From assembly GCA_015350385.1 (NCBI GenBank), contig WNKI01000001.1:2172015-2236014 (forward strand): a DNA stretch of 64,000 nt, read 5' to 3'. Shown here piece after piece: positions 45,161 through 54,730 of the stretch. The notes below the pieces were generated by a model. It saw nothing but the letters and a program-made list of their open reading frames with translations. It was not told where the DNA came from and did no database searches. How positions within the stretch are numbered: position 1 is the first letter of the stretch; each line of letters opens with the position of its first letter. The DNA comes from Aculops lycopersici. Taxonomy: Eukaryota; Arthropoda; Arachnida; Trombidiformes; Eriophyidae. Position numbers and translations under genes: made by a program.

Positions 45161-45922
45161 TTTTGTGTCGATTCTTTGACAGTGAAACTAGCTAGTTTAT
45201 GTAATTTTTGATAATAAATGCAAACTTGCGAAAACTTGATGAAAGTCAACAAGTTGAAATAGAACTTGCACCGACTCCTTTCATCACAAACACTTAATAA
45301 TAAGAATCATGGCTACCACTTCTGGGAGCTATATGTCTGCGCTTGATGCTGTATAAAAATTTGTATATCTCTAAAAAAGATAATTTTTATATAAATACTG
45401 ATCAAAATAATACATAGATTACCGCTGACCTCGAACTTGTTGTGTCCGACAATAACAAACAAAAAGCTGAAGTGAAGAAGCTCCACAAGCTTATGCAGCC
45501 GCTGCAGCGGACACTGGCCACTTCTCCGCTTCTGCAGCTTGAGCGGCTTCACCTCACTCATCTAGTGTCCACAGATCCTGAGATTCTGGATGCAGCCACC
45601 ATGGATATGTCCAGCCCATGGCATTATACCGCACACACGGTCGCTTCGCTGTCCATGGCACCAGGATTTAAACTTCCCCCTTCGAGGTGTAGAGGATTTG
45701 AATGCATTTTATGGGGAGCCGAAATGAGAGCAACAAACACTGACCAACTTACTTCGAGTAGATGTTCTAATCATCAAGAGTGCAAAATATCGACTTGTAT
45801 TTGAAGTGACAAAAGTCTCTCTTCAACTCGATCCTGGAATAAAATATTCCAATAGATTTGGGTGTTACGAAAAGCTTCATAGGCAATGTGATTGATGCGA
45901 GGAGTAAGATCTAAATTTATTA
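45161..45922. other. Intergenic between phosphatase and LEO1
   Basis: Two overlapping opposite-strand frames of 82 and 120 codons occur at 45313-45804, but neither resembles a known protein and the longer one has no composition bias like its neighbours. The AATAAA for LEO1 (minus strand) lies at 45916-45921, two bases after the LEO1 stop. Confidence 0.5.
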
Positions 45923-46843
45923 TTAATCGCTATCACTGTCGTCGACAACTCGTCTAACTTTGCGAGTTTGAACTTTACCAAACTCTGGGTCACTCTCGGA
46001 CGAATACTCGTCACTTTCTGAGGATTCATCCGATTGGTCGTCGTTATAGCGTCGATTGACTCTTTTCTTAATAGCTGAAATGGAAATGTTTTCGTCATCA
46101 TCCTCGTCATCCTCCAGGTATGATGCACTTGGACCCATATGCTGAGCCCTCTCTTGCGTCATTCTTTGCTTGGTCTCGCGACGCATGGTAGCCTTCAATT
46201 TCTCGTCTTCCTTCTTGCTCAACTCATTCAATCTTGCCTCCGGGTCTTGGCCTGGATTGTTGAGCATCCTAATCTTCTGAGTCTTTTGAGATCTATCCGC
46301 TAGCGACAATGTCAGCTTTCTATGTGTAAATGATTCTGTTGAATTTGGTCGAATACTTAGCTTTGAGTGGAAGATTGCCTGACCTTGAAGACCCTGCCGC
46401 ATTCCTTGCCGAATGTATAAATGATTGCAGTCACCGATGGACTTTTCGTTAACATCGAAAATTTCAGATCCCAAGTAAAGCGATCGCGATCCGTCTGACC
46501 ATTCAACCATCCGAGCGTTACTCTGATTGACTTGGTTACCATCTTCGTCCTCAACTTTTCGCCATCTGATTGTATTCTCTACCTTCAACTTCATTTTTGC
46601 CCTACCCTCGTTATCTAATTGCTCGTCTTCGTCTATTTCGTCCTCGTAAAAGTTTGGATCATACTCGCGAGTGTCGATGCTCAAAAAGTTGGGTAGTTTT
46701 ACATAGTATATCTTGTCTCGAATCTTATGACCAACGGCCGGCATCTCACACTCGTGACGGATGTCGACGGGTGCTGGCTCGGGGGCATCCTCTTGCATCT
46801 CGGCATCCGGTGATGCCTCTGGAGAACTATCGAGACCATCCAT
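45923..46843 (-). CDS. LEO1: LEO1, Paf1 complex subunit
   Basis: LEO1 is a subunit of the nuclear Paf1 complex, which travels with RNA polymerase II and supports elongation and histone modification. The 306-residue protein starts with an acidic leader (SPEASPDAEMQEDAPEPAP). The conserved LEO1 core follows: YYVKLPNFLSIDTREYDP, NTIRWRKVEDEDGN, NARMVEWSDGSRSLYLG and QAIFHSKLSIRP. A basic RMLNNPGQDPEARLNEL segment comes next, then an acidic/serine tail ending VDDSDSD. It is shorter than vertebrate LEO1 (over 600), mainly because the N-terminal acidic domain is reduced. Its ATG is 349 bp from the divergent PDZ-RhoGEF ATG, so the two likely share a bidirectional promoter. Confidence 0.95.
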   Translation of the reverse strand: MDGLDSSPEASPDAEMQEDAPEPAPVDIRHECEMPAVGHKIRDKIYYVKLPNFLSIDTREYDPNFYEDEIDEDEQLDNEGRAKMKLKVENTIRWRKVEDEDGNQVNQSNARMVEWSDGSRSLYLGSEIFDVNEKSIGDCNHLYIRQGMRQGLQGQAIFHSKLSIRPNSTESFTHRKLTLSLADRSQKTQKIRMLNNPGQDPEARLNELSKKEDEKLKATMRRETKQRMTQERAQHMGPSASYLEDDEDDDENISISAIKKRVNRRYNDDQSDESSESDEYSSESDPEFGKVQTRKVRRVVDDSDSD

Positions 46844-47192
46844 TTTTGTTCAATATTATATTATTCTTTGTAATTGTTATCTGATGGATTCAAAAATATG
46901 ACAAATATTGAAGATGGGAATTCTAAACCAAGTCGATTGCTTCGCTAAATTAAAATCACGCGCACATTGTTTATTTCTGCAACCACCACACAGAAAATAC
47001 TAAGAAGGAACAACTACAGTTGTTTGCATGAAAATTGTAAGCGAACTAAGCACCTGCATAAGGTAGTCTTGAATTGAGTCACTGATATTCTAGCACTAAT
47101 ATTTACTCATGACAGGATAGCAAAACCCAATCATCGAGATTGGAATTTAGAGGGATAAGATCACAAATTGAAGCCATCAAAATTTAATTATT
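46844..47192. promoter_or_regulatory. LEO1 / PDZ-RhoGEF divergent promoter region; source-like copy of the myosin upstream blocks
   Basis: This 349-bp interval separates two divergent ATGs. Two blocks in it recur upstream of the neighbouring myosin gene. The 24 bases at 46951-46974 match 50411-50434 at 21 positions. The 23 bases at 47015-47037 match 50838-50860 at 22 positions. Order and orientation are the same. Confidence 0.7.
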
Positions 47193-50192
47193 ATGGATCC
47201 TCAAATTGTTTATAAGGAGAAATCTGTTATAATCCACAGAGATGAAAATGGATTCGGTCTCCGTGTTGGTGGACAAAATCCAATCTTTGTTGACCACGTC
47301 CATGAAAATGGTGCTGCCTGGAAGGCTGGTGTTAGGAAAGATGATCTAATAATCAAGGTTAATGGAACACTTGTTAGATCCTATGATCATCAACGTGTTG
47401 TTCATATGATTCAAAATTGCACACCATTTGTTAATTTAACCTTACATTCAGCTGAGAACAAAATACCAGAAAACCTTCAACAATATTCAACAGTTGGCCA
47501 TTCGATGCAATCAACCGAACAACAGCAATTCAGTAGCAATACTAACAATAATATTATTATGAATAATCGATATGATACAAGTTGCAATCTATTGAATGTT
47601 TCTGCAACAAGCTGTAATAACAATTTGAGCAGTAACCTCATGACAAATAATGACAATCCAATTTCAAAAGTCAATCTGAGACACCAGCGAACACATCCAC
47701 ATACTGGATCAAATAACATCAATTGGCTATTAGATATTGGCGATGATTTATTCCAAGATAATCAGCATCAGAAATCACAATATGCCACCACCTCGATAGC
47801 AACAGATTCAATTCCCTTATTTTCTATTGCAACGAGTATTAATCCAGAGAACAATATATTGCCGCAACAACAACAACCACAACAACAACCTGTTGGAGTT
47901 TCAAAATTAATCGTTAGCGGACCAAGTCCATTAATACCTAGCAACTCGCGAACAGATTCCTCGGGACGTGGTAAGCCAAAACTAAGACATAATACAACGA
48001 TGGCTAGTATTAGAGATAATCCTTATTATTATTATAAAACAGCACCAACAACAAATAGAGCATCTGAACTAAGCACCTCGCTGAATAGCGCAGCTGGTAC
48101 CTTGATAAGTGGCGGACACAATAACCCAGATGGTAGTAGCTCAAAAAATTCCTCCTCCTCCCTTGGCCTATCTAAATCCAGATCAAATAGCAAACTATCA
48201 ACTAGATCAACTATTAGTGGCAAATACAAGGCGCGTAATTTTAGATCTCGACTGGTGGAGGACTTGAGATCTTTAAGTATCGTCAATGGTGGCCAAATTG
48301 CGCCTTCATCATTGAACACCTCACCCTCTAGTAGTGATCTATCAGATTGTGCCGATTCAGATTCAGGAAGCAATATAAACTGTCCACCATCTGCCAGCTC
48401 ATTGTTGAACACATCAACAAACTCAACAGGTGCTGGCGAGGGCTCAAATGGGAACTCTTCAACGATTAATATGACAAACACTAGTGGATTGCCCAAGTCC
48501 AAACACGCAATTCACAGGCTTGAGATTATCCGAGAACTTGTTGATACGGAGAAAACTCACACAGAGCGATTGAAACATTTGAATGATTTAATCTACAAGC
48601 CAATCAAAGCCGAGGGTTTGGTTCCACCTGATCAACTAAAAATGGTTTTCTCCTGTCATAAAACTCTATTCAAAATTCATAGACAGATATACAAAATATT
48701 AGTTGCAGCTCAGAAGGGTACAACGGGAATGAATCAGGAGCCACTAGTTGGCAAGGCGCTTGTCGAGATATTTGAGGGTGAGCTTGGTAAGCGACTCGAG
48801 AAGGCGGCGAGCACCTTTTGTGCCTGCCAATCGACAAATCACGAGCTTTTGAATAGATTTACACGCAAAGACACCAAAGCTGGTGAATTTTTAGCTCAAG
48901 TTGCGAGTCAACAGATGATTGGTCGGCTAGGTATCAAGGATCTATTAGCATCTTGTTTCCAGCGACTAACCAAGTACCCTTTGTTATTAGAAAACTTGCT
49001 CAAAGCAACACCAAATCCAGGAACCTATGGTATACATTCCAAATCTCTTAGCGAGGGCTCAATTTCATCTATGGCCTTGCAAGCTTCCATTGCACCTGCT
49101 TCGTCCTTGACATCAACTCTCGGGACGGAAAAGAGCTTAACACCAGCAATGACACCAACTAAGCTAGTGCCCGAAACGATTGATGAGGCCTCTTCACTTG
49201 TTGACGAAAAATCACATCAGATAGACGAAGAGCTGAATAAGAATCTAACGGCACAACACGACAACAACCACAATGACAGAAATCTCAATCATGACCAGGA
49301 ACTAAGTCAACAGCAAAAGCAACAACCTGAAACATTGAATCAAAACGCCGCTAGCCACCATCAAGAGAAACATGGATCATCGGAAAGCATCCGCGAACCC
49401 AATTTGACAACCACCATTAGCCACTCCGATACCACGATCCCAATTGTGATTGCACCAAGCTCTCCTACACAACCAACTACTACTACTATTACCATTACTA
49501 CAAATACGCCAACTATCATGACAACTACAGCAACAACAATAACTACTCCTAATATTACTACAACCACTACCACGATGGACGAGGACTACGAGTATGAGAG
49601 ATTGTGCATTACACGAGCCCTTCACCAGAGTCGCGAGATATTAGTGCACGTTAATGATGCAGTTACGCGAGCTGTTGCCCAAAGCAAACTGAAAGACATT
49701 TGGAAGAAGACAGACAAGCATCCAACTTTACCTGCGATTGATGTCGAAACTCAGCAATTACTACACGAGGGAACGCTAACATTGAGGTTGGCCAAGAGAG
49801 TTTTTGAAGTGTATGTGATTCTATTGACGGATTATATAGTGATATTGACTCGGGATAGTCAGGACAAGTACAAATTTAAGCATTTTAACGCGGATGGCCA
49901 GCAGTTTTCGCCTATCTTCAACATAGACGAACACTTGGCCACCAGGGATACGGCCACAGATGAGAATGGCTTCTATTTGTTATGTAAGAGCAAGGACGAT
50001 TCGCGAATCTACGAGTTTGCATCGCAAAGTCCAGCAGAGCGGGCAAAATGGAAGGAGAAGATTCATTTGGCTAAGCAGTACAATTTTACCTCAGTTCCCG
50101 ATGATGACAACACACTAACCAGATATAGGGAGTTGATTAGTTTAGCAACCTCAAGCAATACGCCAAATAATATCGAGCACAGTCCAGCTTAA
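47193..50192 (+). CDS. RhoGEF2-like: PDZ-RhoGEF (ARHGEF11/12, fly RhoGEF2 type), compact form
   Basis: This is a guanine-nucleotide exchange factor for Rho, linking membrane signals to actomyosin. The PDZ domain at about residues 8-90 contains GFGLRVGGQNPIFVDHV and the DDLIIKVNGTLV segment. The DH domain starts near residue 440 (LEIIRELVDTEKTHTERL) and includes LLASCFQRLTKYPLLLENLL. It resumes at about 795 with RALHQSREILVHVNDAV. The PH domain spans about 850-975 and matches this family. Residues about 614-794 form a Thr/Gln/Asn-rich insertion between DH helices, ending in poly-Thr. Residues 90-440 are Ser/Asn-rich and disordered. The RGS-like (Galpha12/13-binding) domain and C1 domain of relatives are not visible. 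Length 999 is well below the usual 1500-2500. It is a single exon. Confidence 0.92.
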   Translation: MDPQIVYKEKSVIIHRDENGFGLRVGGQNPIFVDHVHENGAAWKAGVRKDDLIIKVNGTLVRSYDHQRVVHMIQNCTPFVNLTLHSAENKIPENLQQYSTVGHSMQSTEQQQFSSNTNNNIIMNNRYDTSCNLLNVSATSCNNNLSSNLMTNNDNPISKVNLRHQRTHPHTGSNNINWLLDIGDDLFQDNQHQKSQYATTSIATDSIPLFSIATSINPENNILPQQQQPQQQPVGVSKLIVSGPSPLIPSNSRTDSSGRGKPKLRHNTTMASIRDNPYYYYKTAPTTNRASELSTSLNSAAGTLISGGHNNPDGSSSKNSSSSLGLSKSRSNSKLSTRSTISGKYKARNFRSRLVEDLRSLSIVNGGQIAPSSLNTSPSSSDLSDCADSDSGSNINCPPSASSLLNTSTNSTGAGEGSNGNSSTINMTNTSGLPKSKHAIHRLEIIRELVDTEKTHTERLKHLNDLIYKPIKAEGLVPPDQLKMVFSCHKTLFKIHRQIYKILVAAQKGTTGMNQEPLVGKALVEIFEGELGKRLEKAASTFCACQSTNHELLNRFTRKDTKAGEFLAQVASQQMIGRLGIKDLLASCFQRLTKYPLLLENLLKATPNPGTYGIHSKSLSEGSISSMALQASIAPASSLTSTLGTEKSLTPAMTPTKLVPETIDEASSLVDEKSHQIDEELNKNLTAQHDNNHNDRNLNHDQELSQQQKQQPETLNQNAASHHQEKHGSSESIREPNLTTTISHSDTTIPIVIAPSSPTQPTTTTITITTNTPTIMTTTATTITTPNITTTTTTMDEDYEYERLCITRALHQSREILVHVNDAVTRAVAQSKLKDIWKKTDKHPTLPAIDVETQQLLHEGTLTLRLAKRVFEVYVILLTDYIVILTRDSQDKYKFKHFNADGQQFSPIFNIDEHLATRDTATDENGFYLLCKSKDDSRIYEFASQSPAERAKWKEKIHLAKQYNFTSVPDDDNTLTRYRELISLATSSNTPNNIEHSPA

Positions 50193-51255
50193 ATTGAGTT
50201 CGTGATAGGCTCAGTTAACCTGCAGTAGCTTTGCGACTGGAAGCAGCAACAGGTGCAGTTTGCTCTTTAGCTTACGGTGTTTGCACCGACTATTGTTAAA
50301 CGTTCATTCGAAAACCTTCCTAGTTCTGGAATGTTTTATACTTGATATATTTAGTCATTCTTAGATTGCGATGATTGGAGTGAAAGCTCAAGACAATAGA
50401 TGATCAAAATAAAAATCTCGCGCGCATTGTTTATGTTGTCCTGTGAAGACGGGGCGAAACAACTGCAGGTATGCCGTAGATGACTGCATCTCTACCACCT
50501 CTCATGCGAATTTTGGGATCTTCTTTCATCCATTTGTCTTCTCGGAGCATCTAGGGTAATTGTGGAACATTTTCTGGATTGAACTATTAGTTATTGAAAT
50601 ATGACCAGAGTTTTCCCATAGAGTGACACGGTACCCACGCGATGGGTCGTTGAGCGTGACACGGCGCTCATGAGAAAACCCTGTTTCCTGTATCGTGTGC
50701 CAGAGGCAGGAAAGTTAGGCAAATTCGATGTGCTTTCCAGATCTTGACATGGGAACTGAAAGCTTGGATCTGAGACTAAAACCCAGGTCATAGCACACCT
50801 TTTTACCCCCGAATAGCAGTTGTTTTCACCATACATGTACAGTTGTTTGCGTGAAAATTGAGTGCAGATTGACCACTTGTTGCATACAGCCGTAACTTAA
50901 CAGATCTACACAGAAACTTTTTAGGCTAGCGCTGATGGCTTCAGCACACAGCTAGACACTTACCACTTCAGATCCACCTGTTGCATAAGCTGTTGCTGGA
51001 CATGAAGTGACTGAATTTTTAACACAGATATTTTCCTTCTCTTATGAGTCATGGTGTCTTGACATGACAGCACAAAGGCATACGTTTGCTTAGATACAGA
51101 CACGAATGCAACCCATTCTATTATGATTATGATTATTATGATTATTATTATTATTTAGGTAGATGTATAATAAGAAATTTAGGTATCTCTTATAAACCTA
51201 ATAGAGAAGTGTAAATTATACAAGAGTTAATTAATTATCTAATCAACAAATAAAC
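50193..51255. other. Spacer between PDZ-RhoGEF and myosin; duplicated upstream blocks plus inserted DNA
   Basis: It carries the two blocks shared with the RhoGEF upstream region (50411-50434, 50838-50860) with about 400 bp between them instead of 40. A MITE-like element at 50606-50683 lies in that extra DNA. Further downstream are an (ATT)n stretch and the myosin leader. No myosin N-terminal SH3-like exon is readable. Confidence 0.65.
50606..50683. mobile_element. MITE-like element with imperfect terminal inverted repeats
   Basis: The ends CAGAGTTTTCCCAT and (reverse complement) CAGGGTTTTCTCAT form 14-bp inverted termini with two mismatches around a 78-bp unit. Internally GTGACACGG occurs twice in direct orientation. 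No target-site duplication is evident. CAGGG ends are common among hAT-type elements, but the class is a guess. Confidence 0.4.
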
Positions 51256-54200
51256 ATGGATCCACAGATAGTTGAGAAGGAACAGAATATTATTGTGGAT
51301 ACCATCAAGCGGCGTTATATCCACGAAAGGGCCATCTACACCTGGTGTGGAGTTTCGCTAATTGCCATCAACCCCTACCAAGAGCAGGATATTTATGGTG
51401 ATCAAGTGGTTGAAACTTACCATTCTGCCTCTCATTCTGTCTACCTCCAATTGGATCCTCACATTTACGCCGTCACCGAAGATGCCTACTCAAAATTGGA
51501 AAGAAATATCAAGAATCAATCAATTATTGTTTCGGGCGAGAGCGGAGCTGGCAAGACAGTGTCTGCAAAACATGCAATGCGATATCTGGCCTCCATAGCC
51601 TCAAGTCGTGCCAAGATTCGGGTTGAGAATCGAGTCTTGGCCAGTAATCCTATCATGGAGGCAATAGGAAACGCTAGCACCGTTAGAAATGACAATAGTT
51701 CACGGTTTGGAAAGTACATTCAAATTTATTTTGATCGACATAACCGGAAAATTTTGGGTGCTAACATGAGAACTTACCTGTTGGAAAAGTCTCGTGTGGT
51801 CAAGCAACAATCGGGCGAGAGAAACTTTCATATTTTTTACCAATTGCTCAATTACGCCTTCAAGAATCCATCTAAGATGGCGAAACTAAAGCTCTTAAAT
51901 CCCGATAATGCGAATAGAATGAGGAAATTCAACTTCCTTGGCAATATTCAGCCACATGATACCAAAGATGATCTCAGAAAATTTAATGAAGCTTTAAAAA
52001 TACTCAATATCGACGACAAGAGAGTCGATATTATTTATCGCATAATAGCTGCCATTTTACATGGAGGTAATATCAAATTTATCAAGCCTGCCGATTCAGA
52101 TCCCGACGATGACCAAGACCTATCTTGCGACATTGATCCAGAGGAATTTCATTTCAAAACTTTCTGTGATCTCTTAGGTTTAGATCCCGAGCTAACGAGA
52201 GTTAGACTAACCACGAAACTCTTGAAAACTGGAGCAAGGGAGGTGATTGTTCAGTCGCTCAATCGTCAGAAGGCAGAGTATGGACGCGACGCAATGTTGA
52301 AATACATCTACGGATGCCTCTTCACTTGGTTAGTCGGACTAATTAACGTGTCGCTAGGGTCAAAAGAGTTGATAGAAGAACAGCAGCAATTGATCTCAGC
52401 TTTGAATGCTATCCCAAAGTCGCCGTCTGTGAAAAAGTCTATCCTGGATCCGCCGCAATCTGAGCCTCAGTTCATCGGTGTGCTTGATATTTATGGTTTC
52501 GAAAACTTTAAGACCAATAGTTTTGAGCAATTTTGCATCAACTACGCCAACGAAGTTCTACAGCAACAATACAATCAACATGTGTTCAAATTGGAGCAGG
52601 ATGAGTATATGCGCGAGGGAATAGATTGGACCTTCATTGAGTATAGCGACAATCAGCCAGTTATTGATGTAATTGAACAGCGACCAATTGGTATATTAAA
52701 TCTTCTCGATGAGGAGTGTCGAATGCCCAAGGGAACCGACGAGTCTTGGTGCGCCAAATTGTACGATCAACTTCTGCCTGCTGGTAAGGGAACCATTGGA
52801 AAGAATACAGTCGAGGGACCATTTAGAAGGCCCAAGATCAACTACCAGACTTCTTTTACTATTGCCCACTACGCCGAGGAGGTTAGTTATGAAGTTGACA
52901 CTTTTTTGGAGAAGAATCGTGACACAATTTGGGAGGAACAGAGTGAAATGTTGAAGAATCTTGATATAATTGACTTTATGTTCAACGATCCACAGCTTCC
53001 GCTAAACTCAAGGCCCAAACTGAAAACTAGTCGCTCGGCAACAGTTGGTTGGCAGTTTCGCGGCTCGCTGGCCGCTCTGATCAAGACATTGAATGCAACT
53101 GAACCGCATTATATAAGATGTATTAAGCCAAACGATGATAAGAAGGCATTTGAGTACAACGACGAAAGGGCCGTTCAACAACTCAAAGCGTGCGGTGTCT
53201 ATGAAACTATACGAATTAGCAACAACGGATTTCCATCGCGATGGCTTTACCGAGACTTTGCCAAACGTTACTCTGTTATAATTTATGGAACTGGATACTT
53301 TGAGCAACTAGCCGCCAAGCGTCGAGAAGCTCAAAGCAAGCCAACTGCCCAACAAGCAATTGGTGACGATGGGCAGCAAGTAATAATTGAGGAGGACGAA
53401 GAGGATGAGAATCATAATACCGTTGATAAGACAAGCAACACTGGTTCAAAAGAGAGTCTCAACAGTGGGCTTAGTAGCAGGAGTAGTAAGCTTAGCGGTG
53501 ACATCAATAGGCAAACTCAACAGGTCGCGCCAGAAAGACCACAACAACTGCCAGCCAAGTTCATGTGCCAATTTGTATCTACAGATGTTAGGCCAATTTG
53601 CGATGCAATTTGCAAAATTGCCTACCAAGATTCTGTTTATCAACATTTGAGGACCAAAGAGGAGCAGGCATATATTGACAAATTGATTGAACGACATGGC
53701 AACAATTCAGGTGCCATCTATCAGTTTGGAAAGAGTAAGATTTTCTTTCGAGCTGGACAGGTGGGCTATTTGGAGCGAATTAGAAGTCAAAAGCTTCGTG
53801 GCTACACAGTTACAATACAACGACATGTTCGCGGGTGGTTAGCCAGGCGAGCCTTTGCTCTAATGAAGGAGGAGTTTTTAGAACAATTGAAACGCGAAGC
53901 CTCGTTGGCCTCGCTACAGAATCAGGTAAACTCATTGCAAGCAGAATTGGAGCAAGCCAAGGAGGAAATGGAGGAGAGGGAAGAGAGTGCAATTGATGAG
54001 GAGAAGGTTGTCGAGAATGTGGACCCATTGAGTAGCATGAATCAGTTGGTTGTTGCTCTTGTTTATGGCGCTATCCAACCTTTAATCATTAGTGCAGTGC
54101 TCGAGTTTGAGGCTCTCGATCAACCGGAACCATTCGCTTCCTTTGAGTCTCGCTCCATGACACCAACTGAGCAACCGATGGAAGATTTAACCAGGGAGCT

Positions 54201-54669
54201 GGATAAATTTCATGATCTCATACAAAAGAACTCAGTTCCGGAGGATATAGCTGTGCAAGCTTTTAAACAGGTATTCTATTTGATTGGTGCCCAGTCACTA
54301 AACCAGCTGTTGATTCGCCGTGACCTCTGCCAATTTAACAAGGCCATGCAAATCAATTTCAACATATCATGTTTAATTCAGTGGTGCCGCGAAAGGTACT
54401 GTGTACATTGGCGCGAGATTGTCGACCAACTAGACCCTATAACACAGGCAACCAAGTTGTTGCAAACCAGAAAGTCCATTCAGGATATCGCAACAATCGA
54501 TGAAGTTTGCAACAAGTTGCGTCCATCTCAGATTATAAAAATCCTCAACATGTACACCTCATGTTACGATGAACAAATTACAACTGAATTCATCAAAGCA
54601 CTAGAGGACCACCTAAATGAGACACGCCATTCGCAGGACGATAAACAATTCATGGATATATATTATTGA
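51256..54669 (+). CDS. Myo5-like: Short class V myosin (mini-myosin V), 1137 aa
   Basis: This is an actin motor with a myosin-V cargo tail. The P-loop is GESGAGKT at 94-101, switch I lies near N145 (NDNSSRFGK) and switch II is DIYGFENF near 411. The actin-binding segment is TLNATEPHYIRCIKPND. The head starts directly at YTWCGVSLIAINPY, so the N-terminal SH3-like domain and the first head segment are missing. One IQ motif is seen at about 854-867 (IQRHVRGWLARRAF) instead of six. A coiled coil of only about 60 residues follows, then a complete DIL/globular tail at about 928-1125. An acidic insertion lies in the converter region (about 703-776). Class V myosins usually have about 1800 residues. 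Its first codons (MDPQIV) match the neighbouring RhoGEF. Confidence 0.93.
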   Translation: MDPQIVEKEQNIIVDTIKRRYIHERAIYTWCGVSLIAINPYQEQDIYGDQVVETYHSASHSVYLQLDPHIYAVTEDAYSKLERNIKNQSIIVSGESGAGKTVSAKHAMRYLASIASSRAKIRVENRVLASNPIMEAIGNASTVRNDNSSRFGKYIQIYFDRHNRKILGANMRTYLLEKSRVVKQQSGERNFHIFYQLLNYAFKNPSKMAKLKLLNPDNANRMRKFNFLGNIQPHDTKDDLRKFNEALKILNIDDKRVDIIYRIIAAILHGGNIKFIKPADSDPDDDQDLSCDIDPEEFHFKTFCDLLGLDPELTRVRLTTKLLKTGAREVIVQSLNRQKAEYGRDAMLKYIYGCLFTWLVGLINVSLGSKELIEEQQQLISALNAIPKSPSVKKSILDPPQSEPQFIGVLDIYGFENFKTNSFEQFCINYANEVLQQQYNQHVFKLEQDEYMREGIDWTFIEYSDNQPVIDVIEQRPIGILNLLDEECRMPKGTDESWCAKLYDQLLPAGKGTIGKNTVEGPFRRPKINYQTSFTIAHYAEEVSYEVDTFLEKNRDTIWEEQSEMLKNLDIIDFMFNDPQLPLNSRPKLKTSRSATVGWQFRGSLAALIKTLNATEPHYIRCIKPNDDKKAFEYNDERAVQQLKACGVYETIRISNNGFPSRWLYRDFAKRYSVIIYGTGYFEQLAAKRREAQSKPTAQQAIGDDGQQVIIEEDEEDENHNTVDKTSNTGSKESLNSGLSSRSSKLSGDINRQTQQVAPERPQQLPAKFMCQFVSTDVRPICDAICKIAYQDSVYQHLRTKEEQAYIDKLIERHGNNSGAIYQFGKSKIFFRAGQVGYLERIRSQKLRGYTVTIQRHVRGWLARRAFALMKEEFLEQLKREASLASLQNQVNSLQAELEQAKEEMEEREESAIDEEKVVENVDPLSSMNQLVVALVYGAIQPLIISAVLEFEALDQPEPFASFESRSMTPTEQPMEDLTRELDKFHDLIQKNSVPEDIAVQAFKQVFYLIGAQSLNQLLIRRDLCQFNKAMQINFNISCLIQWCRERYCVHWREIVDQLDPITQATKLLQTRKSIQDIATIDEVCNKLRPSQIIKILNMYTSCYDEQITTEFIKALEDHLNETRHSQDDKQFMDIYY

Positions 54670-54730
54670 ATCTATCTATCTAAATATTATAATCTTCATG
54701 TAAACACATACACAATCTTTTAATTATAAA

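Noticed and set aside
45313..45804. Overlapping 82- and 120-codon frames on opposite strands
   Set aside because: Neither resembles a known family, and they mask each other. They may be a gene relic, but nothing supports a call.
49030..49577. RhoGEF DH insertion as a hidden intron
   Set aside because: A GTATAC donor exists, but no acceptor in the matching phase with a pyrimidine tract was found near the end of the block.
50591..50836. 81-codon minus-strand frame upstream of the myosin
   Set aside because: It overlaps the MITE-like unit and has no protein-like conservation I recognise.
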